A program made the position numbers and the translations under genes. A stretch of 64,000 nucleotides of DNA, taken from positions 124,001 through 188,000 of the forward strand of contig DASYXY010000014.1 in the NCBI GenBank assembly GCA_035934385.1, in the 5' to 3' direction. The notes beneath the pieces were generated by a model, which worked only from the letters and a program-made list of their open reading frames with translations, was not told where the DNA came from and did not search any database. Shown here one piece after another: positions 41,734 to 50,389 of this stretch; the first letter of the stretch is position 1; each line of letters opens with the position of its first letter. Origin of the DNA: CF-118 sp035934385. GTDB lineage: Bacteria > Chloroflexota > Dormibacteria > Dormibacterales > Dormibacteraceae.

Positions 41734-42492
41734 CTATTCCGGCTGGTACGGCGAGCGCACCTCTTCGGGCAGCTCGTACCACTGCATGCGGTCCCCAACC
41801 TGGGCGCGAAGGCGCCACTTCAGGGGCTTGGGCTGCGCCTCGACGACCTTCCACACCTCGTTGATCCGCGACCGGACAACTCCCCGGTCGACCTCGATCT
41901 CTTCAACCGTGGCGATCAGCTTGTCGATGTTCAGCTGCAGCGTCCGGTACATGCCCCAGTCCTGCGACGCGACGCGCGCGATGTACGCCGCGTCGATCGC
42001 ATCGTTCCCTGTGCCAACCTCGTGGTCGAGCAGGAGCGCGATCACGTCGACCAGGTCCTTGCGGTTGACCTCGTAGATCTGCAGCTTGCTCAGGAGCAGG
42101 TCGGCTGGGCTGCAGCACGGGTCGTCATCGTCGAGCCGGCCGCGCAGGTCGATCACGTGCGACATCTTGAAAACGTCGATGAAGATGTCGACCTGGCGCG
42201 AGTGCCCGGCGTCGTAGAAGTAAAGGCGCGAGTCGCCGTTCATCAGGTTGAAGCGCTCGTTGGCCTCATAGCCGAGCGACGGGAAAAGCGCCAGCACCGC
42301 TTTGCGGTCCTTCTTGGGGATGGCGTAGTCGAGGTCGCCGTACTTGCGCTTCAGCGGCGGCCGCGTCGCACTCGGCGAGTGCAGGTGGATGCCCGCGCCG
42401 CCGAGCAGCTTGGCGTGCACTCCTGCTTTCCTGGCCGCCCCGGCGATTCGGCCCGCTTCTTCTATTGGATCTTCGAGTGGGCCTTCAGGCAC
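41734..42492 (-). CDS. Nucleotidyltransferase-fold protein
   Basis: 252-residue protein with a minimal nucleotidyltransferase core: LLGGAGIHLHSP near residue 29 and RKYGDLDYAIPKK near 50 provide the GG and DxD acidic pair, with the third acid in VDIFIDVF near 101. Overall it resembles AbiEii/MNT-type proteins, but no HEPN or antitoxin gene flanks it. It lies inside the catabolic operon, overlapping the aldehyde dehydrogenase end by 8 bases and preceding the FAD-GcvT gene by 2. Substrate unknown. It could be a regulator by nucleotidylation or a sugar/choline nucleotide enzyme (speculative). Confidence 0.7.
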   Translation of the reverse strand: MPEGPLEDPIEEAGRIAGAARKAGVHAKLLGGAGIHLHSPSATRPPLKRKYGDLDYAIPKKDRKAVLALFPSLGYEANERFNLMNGDSRLYFYDAGHSRQVDIFIDVFKMSHVIDLRGRLDDDDPCCSPADLLLSKLQIYEVNRKDLVDVIALLLDHEVGTGNDAIDAAYIARVASQDWGMYRTLQLNIDKLIATVEEIEVDRGVVRSRINEVWKVVEAQPKPLKWRLRAQVGDRMQWYELPEEVRSPYQPE

Positions 42493-43951
42493 CTTCGATC
42501 TCGATGACGACGGTCTTCAGGTCGGTCATCTGCTCGAGCGCGCCATGGCCACCGACCCGCCCGATGCCGCTGCGCTTGCCCGCGCGGCCCCCGAACGGGA
42601 TGTGAGCCTCCCAGTAGTTCGACGACTCGTTGATGTTGACCCAGCCGACCTCTAGGGCTTCCGCCATGCGCAGCGCGCGCGAGAGGTCGCGTGTGTACAC
42701 CGCACCCAGAAGGCCGTAAGGCGAATCGTTCGCGATCGCGATGGCCTCGGCCTCGTCTTTGAACTTGATGACCGGCGCGATCGGACCGAAGGTCTCCTCC
42801 CGGCTGACCAGCATCTGGGGCGTGACCGCGTCCAGGATCGTGGCCGGGTAGTAGAGGCGCGTCGGAAAACCTTCGGCCCTGCGGCCGCCGAGCACGAGGC
42901 GCGCGCCGCTGTTCAGCGCGTCCGCGATGTGGTCGTCCATCTTGATCGCGACGCCCTCGTTGTTCAGCGGGCCCAGCGTCGTGTCGGGCGCGAACGGGTC
43001 GCCGAGCTTCAGCTTCTGGGCGGCTGCGTCCAGCCGAGCGACGTAGTCCTCGTGCACGGATTCGTGCACGAGGATGCGCTCGCCCGCGGTGCAGCTCTGG
43101 CCCGCGCACAGGTAGCAGCCGACGATGGTGCCTTCGACTGCGTGGTCGATGTCCGCGTCTTCGAAGATGATCATCGGACCGTTGCCGCCGAGCTCGAGCA
43201 TCACATGCTTGCCGGCGGCGCGACGCGCGACCGATGCGCCAGTGGCGGTCGAGCCTACAAATCCGACTCCGTCGACCAGCGGGTGGCCGGCGACCTCGTC
43301 ACCGACCTCGGCGCCGGGTCCGGTCACCAGGTTCACCGCGCCAGGCGGAAAGTCGCCTTCCGCGATGCACTCCATCAGGGCGACGGAGATGACGCTCGTG
43401 GAGGACGCGGGCGTCCAGACCACCGTGTTGCCCGCCGCCACGGCAGGGGCGATCAGCTCGGTGGCCATCGTGAGCGGCCAGTTCCAGGGCGTGATCACGC
43501 CGTAGACCCCGCGCGGCACGCGCCTGGTGAAGATGAGCTTGCTCGGGCTCGCGGACGGGATGACGCTGCCCTCGAGGCGCTTCAGGTCCTCGGCCGCGAT
43601 GCGGAAGTACTCGGCCGCCTCGTCGACCTCGCCGTAGGCCTCGGCCAGGAGCGGCTTGCCCTGGTCGAGGGTGAGGATGCGTGCAAGGTCCTCGCGGCGG
43701 CGCTCGATGGCCTCGGCGATCCTGTGCAGGCGGCGCGAACGCTCGAACCCTTTGAGCGCGGCGACCGCCGACCGTGCACCGTGCGCGGCTTCGATCGCGC
43801 GCCGCGCGTCGGCTCGTGTGCCCTCGGGCACCTGCGCGATGACAGCGCCCGTGGCCGGGCTGACCGCGTCGAAATGACGGCCGCTCTCGGAATCGACCCA
43901 CTCGCCGCCGACGAACATCTTGCGAAGCGATCGGGCGACGTCGACGGTCAT
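42485..43951 (-). CDS. Aldehyde dehydrogenase (betaine aldehyde dehydrogenase candidate)
   Basis: 488-residue NAD(P)-dependent aldehyde dehydrogenase. Catalytic Cys287 in GQSCTAGER, general base Glu253 in LELGGNGP, and the NAD segment ITPWNWPL near 153-160. The C-terminal motif EETFGPIAPVIKF is typical. Next to an Fe-alcohol dehydrogenase and dimethylglycine-type enzymes, oxidation of betaine aldehyde to betaine is the best guess, but substrate specificity cannot be read. The ATG overlaps the alcohol dehydrogenase stop (ATGA). Confidence 0.9.
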   Translation of the reverse strand: MTVDVARSLRKMFVGGEWVDSESGRHFDAVSPATGAVIAQVPEGTRADARRAIEAAHGARSAVAALKGFERSRRLHRIAEAIERRREDLARILTLDQGKPLLAEAYGEVDEAAEYFRIAAEDLKRLEGSVIPSASPSKLIFTRRVPRGVYGVITPWNWPLTMATELIAPAVAAGNTVVWTPASSTSVISVALMECIAEGDFPPGAVNLVTGPGAEVGDEVAGHPLVDGVGFVGSTATGASVARRAAGKHVMLELGGNGPMIIFEDADIDHAVEGTIVGCYLCAGQSCTAGERILVHESVHEDYVARLDAAAQKLKLGDPFAPDTTLGPLNNEGVAIKMDDHIADALNSGARLVLGGRRAEGFPTRLYYPATILDAVTPQMLVSREETFGPIAPVIKFKDEAEAIAIANDSPYGLLGAVYTRDLSRALRMAEALEVGWVNINESSNYWEAHIPFGGRAGKRSGIGRVGGHGALEQMTDLKTVVIEIEGA

Positions 43952-45147
43952 GACTTCTCCTTCGGAGCGTGGTTCTTGCCCATCGCGAACGCCTGGGCGT
44001 AGATCTTTCGATAGCCGGCGGCGTTGACGTCGCGCGGGTTGCCGATCGTCTGAGGGTCGGCGAATGCCTTGTCGGCGAGCATCGGGATCTCGTCTTCGCT
44101 GAAGCCGAGCTCCTGCATGCTCGGGATCTCGACGTCGACCGTGAGCTGGTGGACGTACTCGACGGCCATCTCGGCCGCGCGCCAAATGGTCACGTTCCTC
44201 GTGTCGAGCCCGAAGGCCTGGGCCATACGCGCAAAGCGTTCCGGCTCGCCCGATTGGTTGTACTCCATGACCGGCCCGAGCAACCTGGCGGTGAGGGCGC
44301 CGTGCGGCGCGTCATGCACCCCACCTGCGGTCTGGCTCATCGCGTGGGCGGCGCCGGCGGAGTCGGTGCCGTACGCGAGGCCTGCGAGCATCGCCGCGGC
44401 GCTCATGTAGTAGCGCGCCTGCAGGTTCTCGCCTTGCGAGAACGCCACGCGCAGGTAGCGCGCGACGTACTCCATCGCCAGCAGCGCGACCGCGTCGGTG
44501 AACGGCTGGTGGTAGGCCATCGTGTAGCACTCGACCGCGTGCGCCAGCGCGTCCATGCCAGTGCCGGCCGTGACAACGCCCGGCAGCTTGACGCTGAGCT
44601 CGGGGTCGATGAGCGCGACCCACGACGCGATGTTCGGCGTGCCGCCGACGTTGAACTTGATCTTCCGCTTCGGGTCGGTGATCACCGCCCACAGCGTCAC
44701 CTCGCTGCCGGTGCCGGCGGTGGTGGGGACGGCGATCATCGGCGGGATGCGGTTCTTGATGGGGTCGTGGCCCCACTCGTAGTCGAGGATGCTGCCGTCG
44801 TGCGCGGCGACGACGCCGATGCCCTTGGCCGTGTCCATCGAGCTCCCACCGCCGATCGCGACGAGCCCGTCGCACCCCGACTTCTTGTACTCGGCGGCGC
44901 CCGCGTCGACCAGGTCCACGGGCGGGTTGGCCTTGACGCGGTCAAATACGACCGGCTCGACGTCCGAGCTGCGCAGCGCCTCGAGCGCGGTGTCGAGCAA
45001 GCCCGCCGCCTTGACACCCGGATCCGTGACCAGGAGCGGCCGGCGGATCCCGAGAAGGGCGGCCTCGGAGCCCAGCTCGCGGATCGCGCCAAGGCGTTGC
45101 ACGAGGCGGGTCGGACTCTGGTACGTGCGCAGTGTGTGCTCGAGCAT
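43948..45147 (-). CDS. Iron-containing alcohol dehydrogenase (choline oxidation candidate)
   Basis: 399-residue group III alcohol dehydrogenase. GGGSSMDTAKGI near residue 99 is the NAD motif. Metal ligands are likely Asp199 and His203 (GTGMDALAHAVE), His268 (HAMSQTAGG) and His282 (DAPHG), with the 14-residue His-His spacing of the family. It would oxidise an alcohol such as choline or ethanolamine-type substrates to an aldehyde (inference from the adjoining aldehyde dehydrogenase). First gene downstream of the terminator hairpin, and start of the minus-strand catabolic operon running to 35648. Confidence 0.9.
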   Translation of the reverse strand: MLEHTLRTYQSPTRLVQRLGAIRELGSEAALLGIRRPLLVTDPGVKAAGLLDTALEALRSSDVEPVVFDRVKANPPVDLVDAGAAEYKKSGCDGLVAIGGGSSMDTAKGIGVVAAHDGSILDYEWGHDPIKNRIPPMIAVPTTAGTGSEVTLWAVITDPKRKIKFNVGGTPNIASWVALIDPELSVKLPGVVTAGTGMDALAHAVECYTMAYHQPFTDAVALLAMEYVARYLRVAFSQGENLQARYYMSAAAMLAGLAYGTDSAGAAHAMSQTAGGVHDAPHGALTARLLGPVMEYNQSGEPERFARMAQAFGLDTRNVTIWRAAEMAVEYVHQLTVDVEIPSMQELGFSEDEIPMLADKAFADPQTIGNPRDVNAAGYRKIYAQAFAMGKNHAPKEKS

Positions 45148-45167
45148 CTTTTCTTAAGGGCGGAAGA

Positions 45168-45193
45168 GGCCGCCGGGGAGAACCCCGGCGGCC
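45168..45193 (-). terminator. Hairpin terminator after the APC permease gene
   Basis: GGCCGCCGGGG (45168-45178) and CCCCGGCGGCC (45183-45193) form a perfect 11-base stem with a 4-base loop. It lies 12 bases beyond the permease stop and before the alcohol dehydrogenase start on the same strand. No U-run follows on the minus strand, so it may only attenuate. Confidence 0.6.
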
Positions 45194-45205
45194 CAGTGAT
45201 TGCTG

Positions 45206-46861
45206 CTATTCAACCGGAATCTCGTGGTGGATGCGGGAAAGACTGATGCCCTGGCTCTTGCGGTAGTAGTACGCGACCACGTAAATGATCACGGCGACGA
45301 CGTAGGTCGCGATGAAGTAATAGACGGAGTTGGGCGTTGACGAGAAGCTGGTTCCGTACAGGTTGCTCGCGTTGAACGACCACTCCCAGAGCATGTAGAG
45401 CAGAAACAGGCCGGTGATCACGCCGACGATGCTGATCGCCGGTATGCCTGCGAGCTTGTACCTCGCGATCGGTGAAGCGTCGTAGAGGTCCTTGCGCCGC
45501 CACGGCAGGATGATCGCCGCGACGACGGTAGCGAAGAACGTCAGCGCCAGAACGGCGGTGGCGTCCAGGAAGACACTCGTGAAACTGGGCTTGTACGCGT
45601 AGATGGCGCTAATCACGAGCGACGGGACGATCATCAGCACCAGCGAGCCGTAAGGCACGCGGCGCTTGGCCGAGATGTTCGCCGCCCATGAAGGCAGCAC
45701 ACGGTCGAATGCGGCCGCGAAAATGACCCGGGTCGAGGAAAGGAACAGCGTGCCCGCCCATCCGAAGAACCACAGACCCATCACGATGATGAGCAGGGCC
45801 TGGAACGCGGTGTTGTCCACCAGCCAGCCCGCGAACATGACCGGGTACGGCCACTGCGGGATGACCGGTGCAGGGCCTCCGAAAAAGCTTCCCCAGTAGA
45901 GGCTGTTCGCCGCCTGGTAGAAGTTCCAACCCACCGTCTTGACGATCAGGAGCACGACGATCGCGACGAGGCCGACCGTGACCCACAGCCCCCAGAACAT
46001 GCTCCAGAAGGGCTTGCGGATGTCCTTGGCGCCGCGAACTTCGCCGTAGAGGGTGGCGCCCCAGTTGGGCCACAGGAGGTAGAAAGCGAGCCAAGGAAGG
46101 AGCAATCCGATCGAGCCGAAGACGACCGTGCCGAAACTTGAGCCTGCGAAGCCGCCCTTGGTGGCGGCGTCGATGGTCGCCTGGTAGGCATCGCCGCTGG
46201 CTCCGAAAAGCTTCGCGGACTCGCGGTTGAAGGCCGCCTGGAAGCTGCTCTGGTCGTTGAACAGCAGCAGCAGAATCACGACGGCCAGGCCGCCCAGGCC
46301 GATCCAGAAGCAGATCTTCTGGATCCGGGCATACGTCTCCATTCCGAGGGTGACGACCACGCTCACGAATGCGAGGACGAGCAGGCAGGACACGAAGATG
46401 CCGTTGTTGCTCGTGAAGAACGACGCTACGTTTGTCCAGCCGAGCGTGTACGCAAGAGGCGAGAAGAACTGGACTACGAGGATGTTGGCGTAGATCGGCG
46501 CCCAGAGGAACAGGGTGAACCACCAACCGGTGATCGAAAGGACGAAACCAAGTCCGCCCCCCAGCACACGGCTCTGCCATGCGTAGTCGCCGCCAGTTCG
46601 CGGCATGACGCTTACGAGCATCGCGTACGTCACCACCAGGAACGTCGTGAGGACGCCGAAGAGAAGGATCGCGATGAGCACCTGTCCATCCGGCACCGTG
46701 TACACGAACGACATTCCATAAAGGCCGAGCGTGATGAGGTTGACCGACCAGAACGAATAGACGAACGCGTCGAACGTCGACCAGGCTTTTACGAGCCCGG
46801 TCGCATTCCGCAGGAATAGCGACGGCCTCGCCTGACCGCCGCCCATCGTCGCTTCAGCCAT
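45206..46861 (-). CDS. APC-superfamily amino acid/amine permease
   Basis: 551-residue integral membrane protein with 12 or more hydrophobic segments. The N-terminal MPRTGGDYAW near residue 86 is the APC core motif, and the middle has STRVIFAAAFDRVLPSWAANIS near 390. It probably imports an amino acid, ethanolamine or related amine by symport. GGGAGGAG lies directly before the ATG. It follows a metallophosphoesterase and GntR gene and precedes the oxidation genes, so it may be the substrate carrier (inference). Confidence 0.88.
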   Translation of the reverse strand: MAEATMGGGQARPSLFLRNATGLVKAWSTFDAFVYSFWSVNLITLGLYGMSFVYTVPDGQVLIAILLFGVLTTFLVVTYAMLVSVMPRTGGDYAWQSRVLGGGLGFVLSITGWWFTLFLWAPIYANILVVQFFSPLAYTLGWTNVASFFTSNNGIFVSCLLVLAFVSVVVTLGMETYARIQKICFWIGLGGLAVVILLLLFNDQSSFQAAFNRESAKLFGASGDAYQATIDAATKGGFAGSSFGTVVFGSIGLLLPWLAFYLLWPNWGATLYGEVRGAKDIRKPFWSMFWGLWVTVGLVAIVVLLIVKTVGWNFYQAANSLYWGSFFGGPAPVIPQWPYPVMFAGWLVDNTAFQALLIIVMGLWFFGWAGTLFLSSTRVIFAAAFDRVLPSWAANISAKRRVPYGSLVLMIVPSLVISAIYAYKPSFTSVFLDATAVLALTFFATVVAAIILPWRRKDLYDASPIARYKLAGIPAISIVGVITGLFLLYMLWEWSFNASNLYGTSFSSTPNSVYYFIATYVVAVIIYVVAYYYRKSQGISLSRIHHEIPVE

Positions 46862-46882
46862 ATTTCTCCTCCCTAATCCGAA

Positions 46883-47818
46883 CTAACCGTTGACCAGCTG
46901 ATAGCTCTTGATGCCCTTCTTGGCATCGAGGTTCACGATCGCAGCCATAAGCATCCCCTCCTCATAGGCGCTGCCCGGATTGATCGAGAGTGTCTTGCCG
47001 ATCTTCACCGCACCCTTGCTCTCGTGGATGTGGCCGTGCAGCGAGAGGACCGGCTGGTAGCGCTGGATCGCTTCCTTCACGGCCGTCGAACCGACGGGCC
47101 GCAGCGCCCGACCTCCGTGCAGGAGCTTGAGGTCGGCGTCGATCGCGGGCGCCTCGTCCAACCCTGTCTGGAAGGGCGGGCAGTGCAGGTTGAAGATCGC
47201 CCGCGAGGGATCTGAGATCTGCCTGGCCATCGACTCGATGCGCTCCGCGAGCTTGTCCTCGGACTCCTCGCGGTGCGTCTTCCACGGGGTTGGGTTGGAC
47301 CAGCCGGTCGAGATCATCGAGAAGCCGTCGATGTCGACCACGCGGCCCTCGGCCAGCTCGACAGTCTTCGCCTGGCGGATGACGTCGTCGACCTCGAACT
47401 CGTCGTCGTTCCCGGGGCTGACGAAGCAGCGAACCTTGGTGCCGGCCAGCTTGTCGGCGGCCATGTTCATCCAGCGTTCGACGCCGTCCAGCATGACTTT
47501 CTGGAAGGTGCGGGCCCGCTCGGCGGGATTCTGGTCGAGCTCGTGCAGGCGGTCAACGGTCATCTGCAGCGGGTAGTAGCCCTTGCGCCGCACGTGCGCC
47601 TCCACCTCGGCGACCTGCTCCTGGGGCACGGTCTGCTCCTCTCCGCCCAGCGCGTAGGTGAACCGTCCGTCCTCCTGCACGATCGGCACGATTGCCTTGC
47701 CCGTCATGTCGCCGCCGCAGATGAGCGTGTCGCAGTCGTAGAACTTCGCGGCGTTGATGAACTTCCGCCAGCACGTCTCGGATCCATGCAGGTCGGTCGC
47801 GAAAAAGATCTTTGCCAT
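46883..47818 (-). CDS. Metallophosphoesterase (YfcE/calcineurin-like)
   Basis: 311-residue cytosolic phosphoesterase with metal-site motifs IFFATDLHGSE near residue 4, CGGDMTGKA near 34, SPGNDDE near 135, FNLHCPP near 207 and SLHGHIHESKG near 258. Length is greater than simple YfcE proteins because of a helical insert at 60-120. TGATG overlap with the GntR gene and 21 bases from the permease gene place it in a three-gene unit. It is the second phosphoesterase of the island. Confidence 0.87.
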   Translation of the reverse strand: MAKIFFATDLHGSETCWRKFINAAKFYDCDTLICGGDMTGKAIVPIVQEDGRFTYALGGEEQTVPQEQVAEVEAHVRRKGYYPLQMTVDRLHELDQNPAERARTFQKVMLDGVERWMNMAADKLAGTKVRCFVSPGNDDEFEVDDVIRQAKTVELAEGRVVDIDGFSMISTGWSNPTPWKTHREESEDKLAERIESMARQISDPSRAIFNLHCPPFQTGLDEAPAIDADLKLLHGGRALRPVGSTAVKEAIQRYQPVLSLHGHIHESKGAVKIGKTLSINPGSAYEEGMLMAAIVNLDAKKGIKSYQLVNG

Positions 47819-48519
47819 CAGCGCTCCATCAGAACCTTGCGAATCTCCGACTCGAAGCCCGCGACGTGGCGGCGCATCGCCTGCTCAGCGCGATGCCCGT
47901 CGCCGGCGAGGACCGCCTCGAGCATCGTCCTGTGCTCGGCGACGGCCTCGCGCAGCCGCACGCCCTGATCCATCACGAGAAACCAGAGGCGCAAGCTCAG
48001 GTTGAAGTAGCGCTCGAGCGTGCTCTCGAGGAACGAGTTGCGCGCGCAGCGGTAGATGCTGCGGTGGATCTCCTGGTCGAGCTTCATGAGCTCGCGCTGG
48101 TCCGTCAGCTCGGCCGAGTCGAGCCCGGCCAGCAGGTCCTGGATCGCGGCTCGGTCGGCGGCAGTCCCGCGTTCGGCCGCGAGGCGCGCCGCGTGGCCCT
48201 CCAGTACGACGCGCACTTCGGTGATGCGCGCGAGGTCGGTGATGTTGACGTCGGTGACGAAGGTGCCGCGGTTCGGGACGCTGCGGACGAGCTTCTCGTG
48301 CGCGAGCCGCTGCAGGGCCTCGCGGATCGGTGTGCGGCCGATCGAAAGCTCTTCGCGCAGCTGCGCCTCGTGCACGAGGGAGCCGGGCGGCAGCGCGAGC
48401 GAGAGGATGCGGTCGCGAATCAGGAAGTACGCGGCTTCGCTCTGGGAGCGCGGCGGCTCTGCGTGTCGGAAGATCGTGACCCTCGGCCCGGCCTGGCGGA
48501 TGCGAACCTCGGACGCCAT
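47818..48519 (-). CDS. GntR-family (FadR/FCD) transcriptional regulator
   Basis: 233-residue regulator. N-terminal winged helix (about 25-95) with LALPPGSLVHEAQLREELSI and RTPIREALQRLAHEKLV; the C-terminal FCD effector domain (about 105-230) has the His/Asp metal-binding pattern (EIHRSIYRCARN, EHRTMLEAV, AMRRHVAGFE). The ATG at 48519 follows GGGGAGAA; an ATG five codons upstream lacks such a site. First gene of the GntR-phosphoesterase-permease unit, which it probably controls. Confidence 0.9.
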   Translation of the reverse strand: MASEVRIRQAGPRVTIFRHAEPPRSQSEAAYFLIRDRILSLALPPGSLVHEAQLREELSIGRTPIREALQRLAHEKLVRSVPNRGTFVTDVNITDLARITEVRVVLEGHAARLAAERGTAADRAAIQDLLAGLDSAELTDQRELMKLDQEIHRSIYRCARNSFLESTLERYFNLSLRLWFLVMDQGVRLREAVAEHRTMLEAVLAGDGHRAEQAMRRHVAGFESEIRKVLMER

Positions 48520-48547
48520 CCCCGTTCTCCCCATAATCGCCCGCGTG

Positions 48548-48601
48548 ATATGCGCGCGATATACCGGGGCGAAACGTAACACCGGCCCGGCGTTCCGTCA
48601 A
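48548..48601 (-). promoter_or_regulatory. Promoter and candidate operator of the GntR gene
   Basis: Read on the minus strand, TTGACG (48596-48601) and TACGTT (48573-48578) are 17 bases apart, a good sigma-70-like promoter. An imperfect 15-base palindrome with ATAT ends and a GC core (48548-48562) lies just downstream of the expected start, where an autorepressor would bind. Confidence 0.5.
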
Positions 48602-48610
48602 ACGAGGCGC

Positions 48611-49786
48611 TCAGTCGGGCAGCGGACGCCCGCGCGTCTCTGGCAGCGCCACCAGAAATGCCGCGCCCAGCGCGCCGGCGATTCCGGCGACGGCAATGGC
48701 GCCGCCAAGCCCGAGTCTCCCGGCGAGGAGCCCGACCAGCTGGAGGCCGGCAATGCCGCCGATGGCTCCAGCTACGCCCGACGTTGCCTCGGCGGTGGCT
48801 CGCGCGCGTGTCGGATAGAGCTCGCCACCCCACGCGCCCATCACGGGCGTGGCCCCGCTCGCGGCGGCGCTCCAGAGGATGTTGCCGGCGACGAACCCTG
48901 CGAACCCCGTGACGAAGGAGAAACCGGCGGACAGCGTGTACGCGGCGGTGAGCAGGACGCCGGGCACGCGCCGGCCCAGCCGGTCGCTCAGGTAGCCGCC
49001 CACGACGTAAGACGGGAACGCCACGAAGCCCGAGGCGATGATCAGGACGCTGATCGCCGGCGGCGACATCTTCAGCGTCGAGCTCGCGAAGAAGGTGAAA
49101 AGCAAACCGGCTGGCTCCAGCACGAGCGCGACCACCAGGGTCGTGGCGGCGAGGATGCCGATGCGCAGCCGCCACGGCGGCTGCAGGAGCAGGCGCAGCG
49201 CCGAGGCGCTCACGTGCGCCCGCTCCCACACGCGGCCTTCGGGCAGCCGAAACCAGATGAGCGGCGCTGCGGGTAGGCCGACGAGGCCTGCGAGGTAGAG
49301 CCAGCGCCAGTGGGGAGCGACCAGTGGATAGCCGACGGTGCTGATCAGCAGGCCGGCCCCGCTGATGATGGCAAGCGCGCTGACCGCCTGCCCGCGCCTC
49401 GCTGGGGGAGCCTCTTCGATGATGAGCGCCGTCGCGACGCTGCCGACGAGCGCCTCGAAGCACACCGCGACCAGGCGAAGGGCCGCGAGCGCCAGCAGCG
49501 ACGAGGCGAAGGCGCTGGCGAAGTTGGCGATGGAGAAGCCGGCGACCGCGATGGCGATGAGGCGCCTCCGTCCGAAGTGATCCGCCAGGGTCGCCAGCGG
49601 CAGCGCGCCGAGGGATCCGAATGCCAGCACCGAGCCGAGGTTGGCGAGCGCGGAGACCTTCGCACCGAAGTCGGCGGCGATCGCGGGCAGCGAGAGCACG
49701 AGCACCGACCCGTCGAATCCGGCAAGTACGATCGCGAGGCCCGCCCATACGAGCGTGTCCGCCTGGCGCCTGTCGAGGTCGATCAA
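48611..49786 (-). CDS. MFS transporter
   Basis: 391-residue membrane protein with about 12 helices. The A-motif is ATLADHFGRRRLIAIAVAGF near residue 65, repeated in the second half as VGGYLSDRLGRRVPG near 255. Substrate unknown; metabolite:H+ symporters look similar. The TTG start overlaps the CPBP protease stop (TTGA). It follows the GntR promoter region but is transcribed from further upstream, so it is probably not part of the amine island. Confidence 0.85.
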   Translation of the reverse strand: MIDLDRRQADTLVWAGLAIVLAGFDGSVLVLSLPAIAADFGAKVSALANLGSVLAFGSLGALPLATLADHFGRRRLIAIAVAGFSIANFASAFASSLLALAALRLVAVCFEALVGSVATALIIEEAPPARRGQAVSALAIISGAGLLISTVGYPLVAPHWRWLYLAGLVGLPAAPLIWFRLPEGRVWERAHVSASALRLLLQPPWRLRIGILAATTLVVALVLEPAGLLFTFFASSTLKMSPPAISVLIIASGFVAFPSYVVGGYLSDRLGRRVPGVLLTAAYTLSAGFSFVTGFAGFVAGNILWSAAASGATPVMGAWGGELYPTRARATAEATSGVAGAIGGIAGLQLVGLLAGRLGLGGAIAVAGIAGALGAAFLVALPETRGRPLPD

Positions 49787-50337
49787 CGGACGAGTCGCAG
49801 CTTCCAGAGGAGGTAGGGGCCCGGTCCGAGGAATCCGCACGTCGCGGCGACGTGCGCGATCGAGACGCCCAACAAAGACGGCGGTCCCGGCAGCAGCCAG
49901 AAAGCCAGGCCCAGCGGAACGCCGATCAAAGCGGTCGCAAGCGTCTCCGGCCACGACCACCCGAGCCGGTGATAGAGGACGTAGGCGAGCGTGCCGGCGA
50001 CGAAACCGGCGGGAGGAGCGATCAATGCGCCAACGCCGCCCTGGACCAGACCGCGGAAGAAGGCTTCCTCGACGGGTCCGTTTACGAGGTAGAAGGCTGC
50101 CTGGAACCCGGCATCTGCCGGACCCGACGGCACGCCGATGGCGCCCCGGCGGCGGGTGAGCACGAGCTGCACCCAGGTCGCGGCGACAAACAGCGGCGGC
50201 GCCGTCAAGGCCCCAAACAGGAGCTGGGCGTCGACCCGCCCGAGCGCAAGCCCCGCCCACGAGGGCCGCCAGACGATCTCCACGAACGCGAACGCGGCCG
50301 CCATCGGCAGCAGCCTGATCGCGAGGTCGGGCTTCAT
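49783..50337 (-). CDS. CPBP-family intramembrane metalloprotease
   Basis: 184-residue membrane protein. The glutamate-pair motif VEEAFFRGLVQGG near residue 93, a later ALYHRLGW-like His (VLYHRLGW) and SIAHVAATCGF give the expected CPBP (Rce1/Abi) active-site set. ATG 50337 is preferred; a longer version from 50400 would overlap the divergent thiol oxidoreductase start. Function unknown, as for most members. Confidence 0.75.
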   Translation of the reverse strand: MKPDLAIRLLPMAAAFAFVEIVWRPSWAGLALGRVDAQLLFGALTAPPLFVAATWVQLVLTRRRGAIGVPSGPADAGFQAAFYLVNGPVEEAFFRGLVQGGVGALIAPPAGFVAGTLAYVLYHRLGWSWPETLATALIGVPLGLAFWLLPGPPSLLGVSIAHVAATCGFLGPGPYLLWKLRLVR

Positions 50338-50389
50338 CCACCGCCAGCTGTCGGGAATAGCGGTGAGCGCTACTCGCGTTGCAGCGTTG

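Noticed and set aside
42367..42381. GCACTCGGCGAGTGC palindrome similar to the 31378 repeat
   Set aside because: It lies inside the nucleotidyltransferase coding region and matches codon usage there; probably chance.
41734..42492. Toxin-antitoxin (AbiEii/MNT-HEPN) system
   Set aside because: The nucleotidyltransferase has no adjacent antitoxin or HEPN gene; neighbours are metabolic enzymes.
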